Part shown: positions 44,871 to 55,992 of the stretch, in pieces
Position numbering within the stretch: position 1 is the first letter of the stretch
Layout: the number at the start of each line of letters is the position of its first letter
Assembly (NCBI RefSeq): GCF_028609865.1
Contig: NZ_CP063194.1
Location: 248,001 to 312,000, forward strand
Source of the DNA: Corynebacterium jeddahense
GTDB lineage: Bacteria; Actinomycetota; Actinomycetes; Mycobacteriales; Mycobacteriaceae
Length of the DNA stretch: 64,000 nt
Reading direction: 5' to 3'
The notes under the pieces: generated by a model
The model's input: only the letters and a program-made list of their open reading frames with translations
The model's database searches: none
What the model was told of the DNA's origin: nothing
Program-made: the position numbers and the translations under genes

Positions 44871-45878
44871 ATGACCACGTATTTCGACGGCACCAGTTTC
44901 GATGGCACCAGCGCGCCTGAACCCGCGCCCGAGCTCGACCTCGCGCCGCCCGCGGTGCTCGACCAGTCCAACCTCGTGGACCCGGTCAAGGCGCCGCCGC
45001 GGCAGGGCTGGCGCAAGCTCGTCCACACCGCCAGCCGCGGCCGCATCAACCCGGGCGGCTCGAAGCGGGAGCTCGAGGAGCAGCTGCTTCTCGACGCAAT
45101 CCGGACCCCACTGCGCGGCGACTACCGCATCGCCGTGATGAGCCTCAAGGGCGGGGTGGGCAAGACCACCACCACCGTCGCGCTCGGCGGGGTGTTCGCG
45201 CAGACGCGCGGGGACCGCGTCATCGCCATCGACGCGAACCCGGACCTGGGCACGCTCGCCCAGCGCGCCGCGGCCGCCCCGCCGGCGACCATCCGCGACC
45301 TGCTTCACGCGCCAGACACGGACCGATACCCACAGGTGCGCGCGTACACGAACCAGGCGTCCTCCCGTCTCGAGGTCATCGGCTCGGAGCGCGACCCGGC
45401 GGTATCCGAGGCGTTCTCCGAGAACGACTACCGCCGCGCCCTGGACATCCTGCAGCACCACTACAACGTCATCCTCACCGACTGCGGCACCGGGCTCATG
45501 CACTCGGCGATGGCGGGCGTGCTCGACCTCGCCAACACGCTGGTCCTGGTCACCTCGCCCGCGCTCGACGGGGCGCAGTCCGCGGCGGCGACGCTCGACT
45601 GGCTCAACCTCCACGGCTACGACCAGCTCGCGGCCAACGCCGTCGTGGTCGTCTCCGCCTCCGCGCCCGGCAAGCCGACCATCGACATGGCGAAGGTCTG
45701 CGACCACTTCGCCTCGCGCACCCGGGCCGTGCACACCATCCCGTACGACCGGCACCTCGCCGAGGGCGCGGTCGTGGACATCGATCGCATGTCCCCGGCC
45801 ACGCGCAAGGCCTACCAGCACCTCGCTGCGACGGTGGCGTCGGACTTCGGGTCCTGGCACCGCCACGCCGCCCGGTAA
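44871..45878 (+). CDS. MinD/ParA-like ATPase, T7SS-associated type
   Basis: A 335-residue P-loop ATPase with a deviant Walker A ([12 protein letters not shown]), a Walker B-like ILTDCGTGL, and Asp in [11 protein letters not shown], the SIMIBI layout. The N-terminal ~70 residues are Pro/Glu/Asp-rich with a duplicated FDGTS. This architecture is seen in MinD-like proteins near ESX (type VII) loci, but no ESX gene is present here, so it may act alone in positioning or cell-pole function. GGGGG precedes the ATG at a usual distance. Confidence 0.8.
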   Translation: MTTYFDGTSFDGTSAPEPAPELDLAPPAVLDQSNLVDPVKAPPRQGWRKLVHTASRGRINPGGSKRELEEQLLLDAIRTPLRGDYRIAVMSLKGGVGKTTTTVALGGVFAQTRGDRVIAIDANPDLGTLAQRAAAAPPATIRDLLHAPDTDRYPQVRAYTNQASSRLEVIGSERDPAVSEAFSENDYRRALDILQHHYNVILTDCGTGLMHSAMAGVLDLANTLVLVTSPALDGAQSAAATLDWLNLHGYDQLAANAVVVVSASAPGKPTIDMAKVCDHFASRTRAVHTIPYDRHLAEGAVVDIDRMSPATRKAYQHLAATVASDFGSWHRHAAR

Positions 45879-45933
45879 GCCGGGTAAGCGCCGCCCGGGA
45901 GCCGCGCCGGCGTTGCGCGCTACTCTGGCGCGC

Positions 45934-47205
45934 ATGCGCGTCGCCATGATCTCCATGCACACCTCCCCGCTGGAACAGCCGGGCATCGGCGACGCGGGCG
46001 GCATGAACGTCTACGTCCACAACACCGCCACCCAGCTCGCGCGCCAGGGCGTGGAGGTGGACGTGTTCACCCGCGCGACGCGCCCGAGCCAGGGCGAGGT
46101 TGTCGAGGTCGAGCCCGGCTACCGGGTGGTCAACGTCGTCGCGGGCCCGTACGAGGGCCTGGAGAAGGCGGATCTGCCCACCCAGCTCGCCGCGTTCGCC
46201 GGGGGCATCGTCCAGTTCGCCCGCACGAATGCGCGCGCCTACGACCTCATCCACTCCCACTACTGGCTCTCGGGCCAGGTGGGCTGGCTGCTCGCGGACC
46301 TCGCCGGCATCCCCCTCGTGCACACCGGCCACACGTGGGCGGCGGTGAAAAACGCCGCGGGCACCGACTCGGCGGAGTCGGAGGCGCGTCGCATCTGCGA
46401 GCAGCAGCTCGTGGACAACGCCGACGCCCTCGTCGTGAACACGTCCGAGGAGACCGCGGAGCTCGCGCGGTTCTACGACGTCGACCCGGCGAAGATCTCC
46501 GTGGTCAGCCCCGGCGCCGACACGGAGCTGTTCACCCCGGGCACGAACCGGAACACCGAGCTCGCCCGGCGCCACCTGGGCATTCCGCTGCACGCGAAGG
46601 TCGTCGCCTTCGTCGGCCGGCTGCAGGATTTCAAGGGCCCGCAGGTGCTGCTCCGGGCGATGGGGGAGGTGGTCCGGCGCGGCCGCGTCGGCGCGCCGGT
46701 GCGCGTCATCGTCTGCGGCGGGGCGAGCGGCTCCGACGCATCCGTGGAGCGCTACCGCGCCATCGCGGAGGAGGAGGGCCTGCGCAGGGTGGTCCGGTTC
46801 CTCGGCCCCCGCCCGCCGGAGGAGCTCGTGAGCGTGTACCAGGCCGCCGACATCGTCGCCGTGCCCAGCTACAACGAGAGCTTCGGCCTCGTCGCGGTGG
46901 AGGCGCAGGCCACCGGCACGCCCGTCGTCGCGGCGCGCGTCGGCGGCCTCCCCCTCGCCGTCGCGGACGGGGAGACCGGGGTGCTCGTTGTCGGCCACGA
47001 GACGCCCGCCTGGGCCGACGCGCTCGAGCAGTTGCTTCTCGACGACCAACGGCGCATCGCCATGGGCGAAGCCGCGACCGGCCACGCCGCCCAGTTCAGC
47101 TGGGCTGCCTCAGCGACACAGCTCGCCGCGGTGTACGAGGACGTGGCGCGCGCGTTCGTGCCCGGCGGCGCCGGGCGCGACGCGGCCGGCGTCCCGGAAC
47201 GCTAG
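45934..47205 (+). CDS. mshA: D-inositol-3-phosphate glycosyltransferase
   Basis: A 423-residue GT4 enzyme joining GlcNAc to inositol-3-phosphate, the first step of mycothiol synthesis. Motifs: [54 protein letters not shown] and the E-x7-E segment [14 protein letters not shown]. The start is ATG 45934 because the upstream codons are not conserved. Its stop overlaps the stop of the convergent protease by sharing CTAG. Confidence 0.92.
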   Translation: MRVAMISMHTSPLEQPGIGDAGGMNVYVHNTATQLARQGVEVDVFTRATRPSQGEVVEVEPGYRVVNVVAGPYEGLEKADLPTQLAAFAGGIVQFARTNARAYDLIHSHYWLSGQVGWLLADLAGIPLVHTGHTWAAVKNAAGTDSAESEARRICEQQLVDNADALVVNTSEETAELARFYDVDPAKISVVSPGADTELFTPGTNRNTELARRHLGIPLHAKVVAFVGRLQDFKGPQVLLRAMGEVVRRGRVGAPVRVIVCGGASGSDASVERYRAIAEEEGLRRVVRFLGPRPPEELVSVYQAADIVAVPSYNESFGLVAVEAQATGTPVVAARVGGLPLAVADGETGVLVVGHETPAWADALEQLLLDDQRRIAMGEAATGHAAQFSWAASATQLAAVYEDVARAFVPGGAGRDAAGVPER

Positions 47206-48356
47206 CTCAGCAGCTTGTTCACTTCCTGGCCGAGGACGGCCCCGCCCCAGAACGAGATCTGCTCGGCGTGGTGGTCCACCGCCTGCTCCACCTCGGCGCG
47301 GTCGAACTGGCCGCGCATCGCCTTGTCCGCCAGGCGCGCGCCGTCGGCCTGCGCGTTGCCCACGGCCTTGCGCAGCTCCTCGCGCGGCACCGGCGGGGTG
47401 AAGTCGGGGTTGAGCTCGGTGACGGCCTTGTCCAGGCGGTCCGCCTCCTCGCCGGCGGTGGTGAAGTTCGCGTGCGGCGCGGCGGAGTCGGTGACGGTGA
47501 ACACCTCGTTGACGTGGCCGTCCGGCACCCCGTACGCGTCCTCGATGATGCGGTCCGCCGGCTGCGTCTTGCCCAGCGGCCCGAGCGTCATCGAGGACAC
47601 GCCGATGATGGACCCGTCGCGCGGGTCGAAGTTCACGCCGCCGGAATCGCCGTGCTGGTAGCCGAGGTTCCACGAGTAGACGCCGTTGCGGGTGCGCCCG
47701 ATCTGTGTTGCGCAGCTGCGCCCGGACGTCGCTCCGTCCTTGCAGATCGGCTCGCCGAAGTTGTCCGTCGAGACCTCGCCCGGGGCGAGCGTGCGGTAGT
47801 CCTTGATCGTTGTCAGTCGCACCGGTTCGCCGTGCGACCTGCCGTTCCAGTCGCGCGACTGGGAGAGGTTGGTGGCGGTGACGTTGTCGTCGAGACGCAC
47901 GATGCCCCAGTCCGCGGTGCGGATCGCCTCCATCGGGTCCTGGAGGTACATCGCCTCGGGCTTCATGTAGTTCGACGCGACGCGCTCGCCGAGGCGCACG
48001 TACCTCGTGCCCACCGGGGCCATGAACTCGTTCTTGATCGGGGGGTTGCCCGGGACTGTGTTCACGCAGTGGGAGGCGGTGAGCATCACGCGTTGCGACG
48101 TCCCATCCGGCATCCGCACCGTCCCATTCGGGCCCTGCGTGCAGATCATCGCGAAGACCTCGGGCGGCACCCTGAGCCTGTCGCCGGTGGAGATGGTGAG
48201 CGTCGGCGGGGCCTGCTCCGGCATGTTGCGCATGGGCGCGCCGGGCGCGGCGAGCGCGGGCTCGGCGGCGAGCGCGGGGGCGGCCAGTGACTGGGCGGCG
48301 AGGATGGTGGCTGTTGCTGTTGCTACGACTGCTGCGAGGGCTCTGGGGTGGCGCAT
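47202..48356 (-). CDS. Secreted trypsin-like serine protease (proximal copy)
   Basis: A 384-residue exported protein (ATG 48356; GTG 48365 is the alternative). The signal peptide is cut around residue 30 ([10 protein letters not shown]). The chymotrypsin-fold triad is His in MLTASHCV, Asp in TADWGIVRL and Ser in [10 protein letters not shown], with four cysteines. The C-terminal ~110 residues are a helical extension ([19 protein letters not shown]) shared with the next gene. A tandem duplicate lies 82 bp upstream. Confidence 0.86.
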   Translation of the reverse strand: MRHPRALAAVVATATATILAAQSLAAPALAAEPALAAPGAPMRNMPEQAPPTLTISTGDRLRVPPEVFAMICTQGPNGTVRMPDGTSQRVMLTASHCVNTVPGNPPIKNEFMAPVGTRYVRLGERVASNYMKPEAMYLQDPMEAIRTADWGIVRLDDNVTATNLSQSRDWNGRSHGEPVRLTTIKDYRTLAPGEVSTDNFGEPICKDGATSGRSCATQIGRTRNGVYSWNLGYQHGDSGGVNFDPRDGSIIGVSSMTLGPLGKTQPADRIIEDAYGVPDGHVNEVFTVTDSAAPHANFTTAGEEADRLDKAVTELNPDFTPPVPREELRKAVGNAQADGARLADKAMRGQFDRAEVEQAVDHHAEQISFWGGAVLGQEVNKLLS

Positions 48357-48401
48357 GAATCGCACTTTATCCTGCGGTGCCGGCGTTCTCGCCCATTTCC
48401 G

Positions 48402-48442
48402 CTTGAGGTCTTATTCTCCGCGAGCCGAAATAAGACCTCAAG
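48402..48442. terminator. 14-bp inverted repeat between the two proteases
   Basis: CTTGAGGTCTTATT and AATAAGACCTCAAG are exactly complementary over a 13-nt loop; the second arm contains the stop codon of the distal protease. It has no T-run of terminator type after it, so it could be a terminator, an mRNA stabiliser, or a protein-binding palindrome. Confidence 0.5.
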
Positions 48443-49622
48443 GGCGTGGCAGGAGCCCGCCGACCGCCGCGCCGATCTCCTCGGCGTGGTGCTGGGCCGC
48501 GGCGGAGGCACGACCAGCGAGGTCCTGCGCCGCCGCGGCCGGGTTCTGCGCACCGGGGATCTGCTGGGCCTCGCCGGCGAAGCGGGCCGCGTCGGCCTGC
48601 GCGCTGCCCACGGCCTGGTCGAGGCGCTCGCGCGGGGTCGGCGCGGGGGTTGGCGCGGGGGCCGGTGCGGGGGCAGCCGGCGGGTTCTCCGCCTTGGCCC
48701 GGGTGAGCTCCTCGCGCAGCGGGGCGAAGTCTGCGCGCTCGGCCGGCGGGGCGGGGGTGAAGGCGGCGTTGACCTGGCTGTCCGGGATGCCGTAGGCGTC
48801 CTCGATGGCCCGGTCCACCTGCTGCGAGTTGCCGAAGGGGCCGTAGCCGATCACGCTCAGGCCGATGGCCTCGCCGGTGCGCGGGTCGTAGTTGATGCCG
48901 CCGGAATCGCCCGGCTTGTAGGACAGGCCGACGTGCCAGACGAAGTTCTGGGTGCGGAAGAGCTGCCGGCCGCACGAGCGACCGGTGCGAATGCCGTCCT
49001 TGCAGATCGGCTGGCCCGCGTTGTCGAAGCTGATGAGCTCGTCGCCGCGCAGGTCCCGGTAGTCCTTCACGCCGGTGATGGCCACCTCGGGGGAGGGTGC
49101 GCTGCCGCGCTCGTCGCGGGAGGTGGACGCCCCGGAGCCGCTCACACCGGGGTCGAGGCGCACGAAGGACCAGTCCGGCTCGTCGATGATGCGGTAGAAG
49201 TCGAACAGCTCGCCCTGGATCTCGAAGGGGATGCGCTGCGCGTCCACCGTGCCCAGGCGCGGGTACTCCACGCGGCCGTTCACGCGCACCGGGGTGAAGG
49301 TCTCGGGGCGCACCGTCTTGTCGTCCACCTCGAAGCAGTGGGCGGCGGTGAGCATCACCGTCTTCACCTGCCCGTCTGGGGTGCGCACCGTGCCCACGGG
49401 CCCCTGGCTGCAGCGCGGGGTGTGGCTGAAGGGCGTGTTGTCGTCGAAACGCATGGCGATGGGCGCGCCCGGCGCCGCGGTGGCCGGGGCGGCGGAGGCG
49501 GGGGCGGCGGGCGCCGCTGCGAGGGCGGCGGCCGCGGCGGCGACGAGGGCGGCTGCGCGAGCGGAGAGGCGGGCTGAAGGGCGAGCGGAGAGGCGGGCGG
49601 AAGCGCGGGATCGATGCAACAT
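48438..49622 (-). CDS. Secreted trypsin-like serine protease (distal copy)
   Basis: A 394-residue exported paralogue of the preceding protease. The N-terminus has a basic repeat ([14 protein letters not shown]) before a very Ala-rich signal segment. The triad is His in MLTAAHCF, Asp in EPDWSFVRL and Ser in [10 protein letters not shown]. After the protease domain come a Pro/Ala repeat ([16 protein letters not shown]) and a helical end. It starts 39 bp divergently from gpmA. Confidence 0.86.
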   Translation of the reverse strand: MLHRSRASARLSARPSARLSARAAALVAAAAAALAAAPAAPASAAPATAAPGAPIAMRFDDNTPFSHTPRCSQGPVGTVRTPDGQVKTVMLTAAHCFEVDDKTVRPETFTPVRVNGRVEYPRLGTVDAQRIPFEIQGELFDFYRIIDEPDWSFVRLDPGVSGSGASTSRDERGSAPSPEVAITGVKDYRDLRGDELISFDNAGQPICKDGIRTGRSCGRQLFRTQNFVWHVGLSYKPGDSGGINYDPRTGEAIGLSVIGYGPFGNSQQVDRAIEDAYGIPDSQVNAAFTPAPPAERADFAPLREELTRAKAENPPAAPAPAPAPTPAPTPRERLDQAVGSAQADAARFAGEAQQIPGAQNPAAAAQDLAGRASAAAQHHAEEIGAAVGGLLPRP

Positions 49623-49661
49623 GCCGACGACATTAACGGCATCCGTGGCATGCTTGAAAGC

Positions 49662-50408
49662 ATGGGTAACGGAAAGCTGATTCTCGTCCGACACGGGCAG
49701 AGCGAATGGAACAAGTCGAACCAGTTCACGGGCTGGGTGGACGTGGATCTCACCGAGCAGGGCGAGGCCGAGGCCAAGAACGCGGGCCGGCTCATGGCCG
49801 ACAAGGGCGTCCTGCCGGACATCGTCTTCACCTCGCTGCTGCGCCGCGCGATCCGCACCGCGAACATCGCGCTCGACGCGGCGGACCGCCACTGGATCCC
49901 GGTCGTGCGCAACTGGCGCCTCAACGAGCGCCACTACGGCGCCCTCCAGGGCCTGAACAAGGCGGAGATCCGCGAGGAGTACGGCGAAGAGCAGTTCATG
50001 CAGTGGCGCCGCTCCTACGACACCCCGCCGCCGGAGATCGACACCGACAACGAGTACGCGCAGACCGACGACCCGCGCTACGCCTTCCTCCCCGAGGTGC
50101 CGCGCACCGAGTGCCTCAAGGACGTGGTGGCGCGCTTCCAGCCGTACTACGAAGACGCGATCCTCCCGCAGGTGCTGCAGGGCAAGAACGTCATGATCGC
50201 GGCGCACGGCAACTCCCTGCGCGCGCTGGTGAAGTACCTGGACAACATCTCCGACGACGACATCGCGGGCCTGAACATCCCGACCGGCATGCCGCTCGTC
50301 TACGAGATCGGCGAGCGCGGCAAGGTGCTCAACCCGGGCGGGACGTACCTCGATCCGGAGGCTGCCGAGGCGGGCGCCGCCGCGGTGGCGAACCAGGGCA
50401 AGAAGTAG
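49662..50408 (+). CDS. gpmA: 2,3-bisphosphoglycerate-dependent phosphoglycerate mutase
   Basis: A 248-residue glycolytic enzyme interconverting 3- and 2-phosphoglycerate. It has the phosphohistidine motif [10 protein letters not shown], the [11 protein letters not shown] block, and the second His in [17 protein letters not shown]. The ATG at 49662 (MGNGKLILV) is preferred over upstream ATGs because it fits the family N-terminus. It is followed 10 bp later by senX3, the order in mycobacteria. Confidence 0.94.
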   Translation: MGNGKLILVRHGQSEWNKSNQFTGWVDVDLTEQGEAEAKNAGRLMADKGVLPDIVFTSLLRRAIRTANIALDAADRHWIPVVRNWRLNERHYGALQGLNKAEIREEYGEEQFMQWRRSYDTPPPEIDTDNEYAQTDDPRYAFLPEVPRTECLKDVVARFQPYYEDAILPQVLQGKNVMIAAHGNSLRALVKYLDNISDDDIAGLNIPTGMPLVYEIGERGKVLNPGGTYLDPEAAEAGAAAVANQGKK

Positions 50409-50418
50409 CTGCCCGTCC

Positions 50419-51588
50419 GTGACGCCGGTCCTCGCGTTCCTCATTGGCGCCGTCCTGGCCGCGCCCGCTGTGCTCCTCGGCCAGCGGGCGCTGCGCTGGC
50501 GTGCGCGCAACCGCGTCGAAGACAGCGGGGAGGACGCGACGGTCAACACCGTGACGCAGGTGATGCACCTGGTCACGCAGGGTTCGCCAACCGGCATCGT
50601 CGTGGTCAGCCGCGGCGGAAACGTGCTGCTGTCCAACGCGCGCGCCCACGACATGTCCCTCGTCCACGACGGCACGGTCAACCCGCTCGTGTTCGAGGTG
50701 GCCACGGAGGTCTTCGCCGACCAGGAGCAGCACGTGCTCGACCTGGAGCTGCCCCAGCGCACCACCGGCAATAGGATCCGCAACGTACGCGCCATCGTCG
50801 CGCCGCTCACGCTCACGGACAACTCGTACGCCATCATCTACGGTTCCGACGAGTCCGAGAACGTGCGCATGGAAAGCGCGCGGCGCGACTTCGTGGCCAA
50901 CGTCTCCCACGAGCTGAAGACCCCGGTCGGGGGCATCTCGCTGCTCGCCGAGGCGCTGCTGCAGGACCCGACGGACCCGGAGATGGTGGTTTACTTCGGC
51001 GAGAAGCTGCACAAAGAGGCCCACCGCATGGGGGAGATGATCACGGACCTCATCTCCCTGTCCAAGCTCCAGGGCGCGGAGGCGCTGCCGGAGATGGCGC
51101 CCGTGCGCGTGGACGACATTATCGACGACGCCGTGGCGCGCAACCTGGTCACCGCAGAAAACCGTGGCATCGAGCTCAAGCGCGGCCAGCCGATGGGGCT
51201 GCGCGTGATGGGGGACCGGGCGATGCTCACCGTCGCGGTGTCGAACCTCATCTCCAACGCGATCAACTACTCGCCGAACGGCCAGCCCGTGAGCGTGACG
51301 CAGAAGGTCGTGCGCGGCAAGGTCGTGCTCATCCGGGTCACCGACCGCGGCATCGGCATCGCGCCCGAAGACCAAAAGCGCGTCTTCGAGCGCTTCTACC
51401 GCGTGGACAAGGCCCGCTCGCGCTCGACGGGCGGGACGGGGCTGGGCCTGGCCATCGTGAAGCACGTGGTGGCGAACCATGGCGGTACCATAACGTTGTG
51501 GTCCCGGCCGGGCACTGGCTCGACGTTCACCATCGAATTGCCCATCTTCGACCCGGAACACACCGGCAGTACAGAAAGGGAAGAGTGA
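50419..51588 (+). CDS. senX3: Sensor histidine kinase of the SenX3-RegX3 phosphate system
   Basis: A 389-residue kinase with an N-terminal hydrophobic segment (residues ~3-22), a PAS-like region (GIVVVSRGGNVLLSN), the H-box FVANVSHELKTP with H164, and the HATPase part (SNLISNAINYS, DRGIGIAPEDQKRVF, GGTGLGLAIVKH). In this clade SenX3-RegX3 responds to phosphate limitation. It starts at GTG 50419 and ends 1 bp before regX3. Confidence 0.93.
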   Translation: MTPVLAFLIGAVLAAPAVLLGQRALRWRARNRVEDSGEDATVNTVTQVMHLVTQGSPTGIVVVSRGGNVLLSNARAHDMSLVHDGTVNPLVFEVATEVFADQEQHVLDLELPQRTTGNRIRNVRAIVAPLTLTDNSYAIIYGSDESENVRMESARRDFVANVSHELKTPVGGISLLAEALLQDPTDPEMVVYFGEKLHKEAHRMGEMITDLISLSKLQGAEALPEMAPVRVDDIIDDAVARNLVTAENRGIELKRGQPMGLRVMGDRAMLTVAVSNLISNAINYSPNGQPVSVTQKVVRGKVVLIRVTDRGIGIAPEDQKRVFERFYRVDKARSRSTGGTGLGLAIVKHVVANHGGTITLWSRPGTGSTFTIELPIFDPEHTGSTEREE

Positions 51589-51589
51589 A

Positions 51590-52279
51590 GTGACGACCAT
51601 TCTCATCGTTGAAGACGAGGAATCCCTCTCCGACCCCTTGGCCTACCTGCTGCGCAAGGAGGGGTTTGAGGCTGTCGTCGCGCCGGACGGGCAAACCGCG
51701 CTGGACACGTTCGACGAGGGCAACGTCGACCTCGTGCTGCTCGACCTCATGCTGCCGGGCATGAGCGGCACCGAAGTGTGCAAGAAGCTGCGCGCCGAGT
51801 CGTCGGTGCCCATCATCATGGTCACCGCGCGCGACAGTGAGATCGATAAGGTCGTCGGCCTCGAGCTCGGCGCGGACGATTACGTGACCAAGCCGTACTC
51901 CACCCGCGAGCTCGTCGCCCGCATTCGCGCCGTGCTGCGCCGCGGCCCGGAGACGGAGGACATCGAGGAAGACGACGAGCGCATGCTCGAGGGCGGCCGC
52001 GTGAAGATGGACGTCGAGCGGCATACCGTGCTTGTCGACGGCCAGCCGGTGCCCATGCCGCTCAAAGAGTTCGACCTGCTTGAATACCTCATGCGCAACG
52101 CCGGGCGCGTGCTCACCCGTGGCCAGCTCATCGACCGGATCTGGGGTGCGGACTACGTCGGCGACACGAAGACCCTCGACGTCCACGTCAAGCGCCTGCG
52201 CACGAAGATCGAGGCGGAGCCGTCGCGGCCCACCCAGCTCGTCACCGTGCGCGGGCTCGGCTACAAGTTCGAGGCCTAG
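51590..52279 (+). CDS. regX3: Response regulator RegX3
   Basis: A 229-residue OmpR/PhoB-type regulator. The receiver domain has D52 in LLLDLMLPG and the Lys in YVTKPYS; the C-terminal winged HTH shows [16 protein letters not shown] and VKRLRTKIE. It starts at GTG 51590. Its end overlaps the convergent Rv0495c-like gene by 4 bp. Expected targets are pst and phosphate-stress genes, none of which is in this window. Confidence 0.94.
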   Translation: MTTILIVEDEESLSDPLAYLLRKEGFEAVVAPDGQTALDTFDEGNVDLVLLDLMLPGMSGTEVCKKLRAESSVPIIMVTARDSEIDKVVGLELGADDYVTKPYSTRELVARIRAVLRRGPETEDIEEDDERMLEGGRVKMDVERHTVLVDGQPVPMPLKEFDLLEYLMRNAGRVLTRGQLIDRIWGADYVGDTKTLDVHVKRLRTKIEAEPSRPTQLVTVRGLGYKFEA

Positions 52280-53181
52280 CGCCCGCGGGCGGCCCGGGTT
52301 GCGGGGTGGGTGGCCCGGAGGTCGTCGTCAAGCTGCATGCGCTTCTCGCAATGCTTGGCGACGACACCGTACGGCTCCTCCCCGATCAGGCCGATGAGCT
52401 CGTCTTTCATCGACTGCCAGACGGGGGTGGCGCCGGTGTGGCAGGCGGGGGCGGCGGTGCACCACCAGTCGAAGTCCTCGCCGCCGCCTCCCCACTGCCG
52501 GCGGTGGTACTCGCCGATGGTGGTGCGCAGGATCTCTTGCCCGTCGGTGCGCTCCTCCCACGCGTCCTCGCGGGAGAAGGGGACCTGCCAGCAGACTTCC
52601 GGTTTTGAGCCGACGATGTCGCGGCCCTCCGCCATCGCCCACTGGTGCAGCGCGCAGCCAGGGCCGGTGGGGTGGCCGGGGCGGTTGGCGAAGATGCAGG
52701 CGCCGTCGACGACCTTCGTCTTGATGTGGGGGCCCTCGTCCTCGTCCGGGTCGAGCGCCTCGGTGTCTTCCTCAACCCACTCGAGCCACGGCTCGAGCCA
52801 CGTCGGGTCGTCGGCGGCGAAGAACGCGTCCGTCTCCGCGGGGCGCAGCTGCCAGAACTGCGGGTCCATCGCCTTGACGGCGGCGAAGACGGTGTCGCGA
52901 TCCTCCTCGTCGGCGATGTAGGCGCCGTGGATGCAGCAGCCGAGGGCGGGGCGCGTCTCGTCGATGCCCTTGCACTCGGGGGTGCCGAAGCGGCAGGACC
53001 AGGTCGATTCCAGCCACGTGAGGTCGATGGAGAAGATGTGGTTCGGGTCCTCCGGGTGGACGAACTCAAACCACTCGCGGGGGAAGTCGGGGCGGATTTC
53101 GCGCCCGGCCGTGATGGAGCGGCCGGCGGGGGAATCCGACGGGAAGCCGAGAAAAACGGGTTTCGGGGCTGGTTGATTCAC
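52276..53181 (-). CDS. Conserved cysteine-rich actinobacterial protein (Rv0495c-like)
   Basis: A 301-residue cytoplasmic protein with clusters of Cys and His ([57 protein letters not shown]), consistent with metal or Fe-S binding of the YkgJ/DUF3109 kind. The same gene lies between regX3 and ppx in M. tuberculosis (Rv0495c). Function is unknown. Confidence 0.75.
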   Translation of the reverse strand: MNQPAPKPVFLGFPSDSPAGRSITAGREIRPDFPREWFEFVHPEDPNHIFSIDLTWLESTWSCRFGTPECKGIDETRPALGCCIHGAYIADEEDRDTVFAAVKAMDPQFWQLRPAETDAFFAADDPTWLEPWLEWVEEDTEALDPDEDEGPHIKTKVVDGACIFANRPGHPTGPGCALHQWAMAEGRDIVGSKPEVCWQVPFSREDAWEERTDGQEILRTTIGEYHRRQWGGGGEDFDWWCTAAPACHTGATPVWQSMKDELIGLIGEEPYGVVAKHCEKRMQLDDDLRATHPATRAARGR

Positions 53182-53211
53182 ACCTGGACACGGTAGACCC
53201 GTTACCCTGGG

Positions 53212-54189
53212 GTGGTGCGATTAGGTGTTTTAGACGTCGGCAGCAACACGGTGCATATGGTGGCGGTCGACGCGTACAGCGGTGGCCGGCCGACCCCGAT
53301 GAGCGACTGGAAGCAGCCGCTGCGTCTCGTGGAGCTGCTGGACAAGAAGGGAAACATCGAGGAAAAGGGCATCGACAAGCTTGTCGGCGCCGTGCAGGAG
53401 GCCTCGGACCTCGCCAACAACCTCAAGTGCGACGAGCTGCTCGCCTTCGCCACCTCCGCCGTGCGCTCCGCGTCGAACTCCGACGAGGTGCTCAAGCGCG
53501 TGGAGAAGAAAACCGGCGTGCGCCTGCAGATCCTCTCGGGCGAGGAGGAGGCGCGTCTAACCTTCCTCGCCGCGCGCCGCTGGCACGGCTGGTCCGCCGG
53601 CCGCATCACCAACTTCGACATCGGCGGCGGCTCGCTGGAGATCTCCACCGGCACCGAGGAGATGCCGGACCTCGCGGTCTCCCTCGACCTCGGCGCCGGC
53701 CGGCTCACCCACGAGTGGTTCGACACCGACCCGCCGGAGCGCAAGAAGATCAACATGCTGCGCGACTACATCGACGCGGAGCTCGCGGGCCCGGCCGAGC
53801 AGTTCAAGGCGCTCGGGGAGGCCGGCCTCGCGGTGGGCACATCGAAGACGTTCCGCTCTCTCGCCCGCCTCACCGGCGCGGCCCCGTCCTCGGCGGGCCC
53901 GTACGTCCAGCGCACCCTCACCGCGCCGGGCTTGCGCCAGCTCATCGCGTTCATCTCGCGCATGACGGCGGCGGATCGCGCGGAGCTCGAGGGCATTAAT
54001 TCGGACCGCTCCCACCAGATCGTCGCCGGCGCGCTCGTGGCGGAAGCCGCGATGCGAGCGCTGAATGTTGATAAATTGGAGATCTGCCCGTGGGCGTTGC
54101 GCGAAGGCGTGATCCTCAAACGCATGGATCAGGGATCCCTCGACACCGAGGACAACACAGGGAAAGCCGATAAAGGAGACGACAACTAA
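53212..54189 (+). CDS. ppx: Exopolyphosphatase / guanosine pentaphosphate phosphohydrolase-type
   Basis: A 325-residue Ppx/GppA protein of the short actinobacterial type. ASKHA-fold motifs: [42 protein letters not shown]. It would degrade polyphosphate or (p)ppGpp. Start GTG 53212 or 53215. Its position after the SenX3-RegX3 block (Rv0496 order) links it to phosphate physiology. The stop overlaps the next ATG (TAATG). Confidence 0.88.
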   Translation: MVRLGVLDVGSNTVHMVAVDAYSGGRPTPMSDWKQPLRLVELLDKKGNIEEKGIDKLVGAVQEASDLANNLKCDELLAFATSAVRSASNSDEVLKRVEKKTGVRLQILSGEEEARLTFLAARRWHGWSAGRITNFDIGGGSLEISTGTEEMPDLAVSLDLGAGRLTHEWFDTDPPERKKINMLRDYIDAELAGPAEQFKALGEAGLAVGTSKTFRSLARLTGAAPSSAGPYVQRTLTAPGLRQLIAFISRMTAADRAELEGINSDRSHQIVAGALVAEAAMRALNVDKLEICPWALREGVILKRMDQGSLDTEDNTGKADKGDDN

Positions 54190-54962
54190 TGGCCGATAAG
54201 CAGCTCACGGTTGCCGAGCTCCTCGCGCGCGCCGAGAAAGAAAACCCGGACGCGGCCCGCCGCCCGCGCCGCCGCCGCAGCCTCGAGGACGGGGGCGTCT
54301 CCGTCGCCGAGCTCACCGACTCTTTCAAGAAGGTCGACGCCAAGCCCGCCGAGGTGAAGCACTCGAGCGTGCCTCTCGACGCACCTTCGGACCAGCCCAC
54401 GCCGAAGCCGGAGCCTGCGCCCGCGCCCAAGTCGGAGCGCACCACCTTCACCAAGATCGAGCGCACCCCGGCCGCGGAACCCGCGGAACCGCCGGCCCCG
54501 GCGGCCACGTCCGTGAAGGTCAGCCCCGCGCCGGAGCCGGAGGCCGTCGTCAAGCAGGAGCCCGCGCCGACCCCCGCGGAGGAGGACACGAACGTCTTCC
54601 CGGTGGTCAAGGACGAGCCGGTTGTCCAGGAGCGCGTCGAGGACGACGACCCGTTCCTCGAGCGCGTAGACGAGGACGAGCTCGCCCCGGCGCAAAAACT
54701 CGAGGTCGAGGAGGCGTCGGTCAACCCGATCCTGCTCGTGCTGCTCGTGTTCTTCGGCGTGCTGCTCGGTGTCCTCGGCTTCCTCGCGTTCAAGTGGGTG
54801 TGGGCGAACCTGGCCACCGTCGCCGCCGTGCTGCTGAGCATCGCCGCCGTGGCCGCGGTCGCCGGGCTCGTGCGCGCGCTGCGCACCGGCCGCGACGGCT
54901 TGACCATGACACTCGCCGGCCTCGCCGCCGCCGTCATGGCGTTCGGCCCGGCGCTGCTCTAG
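54189..54962 (+). CDS. Proline/glutamate-rich membrane protein (Rv0497-like)
   Basis: A 257-residue protein with an acidic, Pro/Lys-rich N-terminal two thirds (PTPKPEPAPAPKSERTTF, EPEAVVKQEPAPTPAEED) and three hydrophobic helices near the end (about residues 175-195, 200-220, 235-255). It sits between ppx and proC, as Rv0497 does. The disordered part may bind other proteins at the membrane; function unknown. Confidence 0.72.
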   Translation: MADKQLTVAELLARAEKENPDAARRPRRRRSLEDGGVSVAELTDSFKKVDAKPAEVKHSSVPLDAPSDQPTPKPEPAPAPKSERTTFTKIERTPAAEPAEPPAPAATSVKVSPAPEPEAVVKQEPAPTPAEEDTNVFPVVKDEPVVQERVEDDDPFLERVDEDELAPAQKLEVEEASVNPILLVLLVFFGVLLGVLGFLAFKWVWANLATVAAVLLSIAAVAAVAGLVRALRTGRDGLTMTLAGLAAAVMAFGPALL

Positions 54963-54965
54963 GGG

Positions 54966-55781
54966 GTGGCGAAGGTGCAGCGAATCGCGGTTATCGGCGC
55001 CGGCAACATCGGCGAGGCGCTTATCGCGGGGCTCATCCGCTCCGGCGTGGAGGGGGAGGCGGTGACGGCGACCAATAGGTCGTCGGAACGCAGCCGCGAA
55101 CTTGAGGAGCGCTACGGTGTGCGCACGACCTCCGACAACGCCCAGGCGGTGCGCGACGCGGATGTGGCGTTCCTGTGCGTCAAGCCCGCGCAGGTGCTCG
55201 ACGTGATCGGCGAGCTCGGCGATGCGGTCGCCGGCGGGGAGACGGTGCTCGTGTCCATGGCCGCGGGCGTGTCCATCGCCGCGATGCAGGGCGCGGTCTC
55301 GGTCGCGGGCACGCCCGTCGTGCGCGTCATGCCGAACACCCCGATGCTGCAGGGCAAGGGGGTGCTGGCAGTCGCGTACAGCCGCTTTGTCGACGGCGCC
55401 CAGCGCGAGGCCGTCGCCGACCTGCTGTCCGCCGTCGGCGAGGTCGTGGACATCACCGAGGACCAGATGGACGCCGCCACCGCGGTCTCCGGCTCCGGCC
55501 CGGCCTACTTCTTCCTCGTCGCGGAGGCGCTCACGGACGCGGGCGTCTCGCTCGGCCTCCCGCGGGATCTCGCCGAACGCCTCGCCGTATCGACGGCCGA
55601 AGGTGCCGGCGCCATGCTTGCCCACGACGGGCGGACCCCGGCCGAGCTGCGCGCCGGCGTGTCCTCGCCGGCGGGGACGACCGTGCGCGCGATCCGGGAG
55701 CTCGAGGAATCCGGGCTGCGCGGCGCGTTCTACCGCGCGACGGAGGCGTGCGCGCGCCGCTCCGCTGAGCTGGGGGAGTAG
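54966..55781 (+). CDS. proC: Pyrroline-5-carboxylate reductase
   Basis: A 271-residue enzyme for the last step of proline synthesis. The NADP motif is IAVIGAGNIGEALI, followed by FLCVKPAQVLDVIGE, VRVMPNTPMLQGKG and the ProC signature AELRAGVSSPAGTTVRAIREL. It starts at GTG 54966, 3 bp after the upstream stop. Confidence 0.93.
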   Translation: MAKVQRIAVIGAGNIGEALIAGLIRSGVEGEAVTATNRSSERSRELEERYGVRTTSDNAQAVRDADVAFLCVKPAQVLDVIGELGDAVAGGETVLVSMAAGVSIAAMQGAVSVAGTPVVRVMPNTPMLQGKGVLAVAYSRFVDGAQREAVADLLSAVGEVVDITEDQMDAATAVSGSGPAYFFLVAEALTDAGVSLGLPRDLAERLAVSTAEGAGAMLAHDGRTPAELRAGVSSPAGTTVRAIRELEESGLRGAFYRATEACARRSAELGE

Positions 55782-55992
55782 GGGCGGTTTTGCCCCTGTT
55801 ACGGGGGAGACTCCCCAGTTTTCACATCCGTTGACACCAATTGCTGTGTGTTAACTGCCTGCACTTTGAAAATTTTCCCCCACATAAGTCGCACTCGGCG
55901 CACATTTCACGTTAGGGTGGTTCATGCACGTGCGTGTTCGTCCTGCAGGAGGGGAAGCCTGCAGCGCGTTTGCGTGCCGAGAGGTATGAATA

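Noticed and set aside
44871..45878. A plasmid-type ParA partition system
   Set aside because: No ParB gene or iteron/parS cluster is nearby, and the location in conserved chromosomal order argues against it.
55782..55992. A small RNA or riboswitch between proC and the HTH gene
   Set aside because: A possible promoter and a GAAAATTTTC palindrome are present, but no stable fold followed by a terminator.
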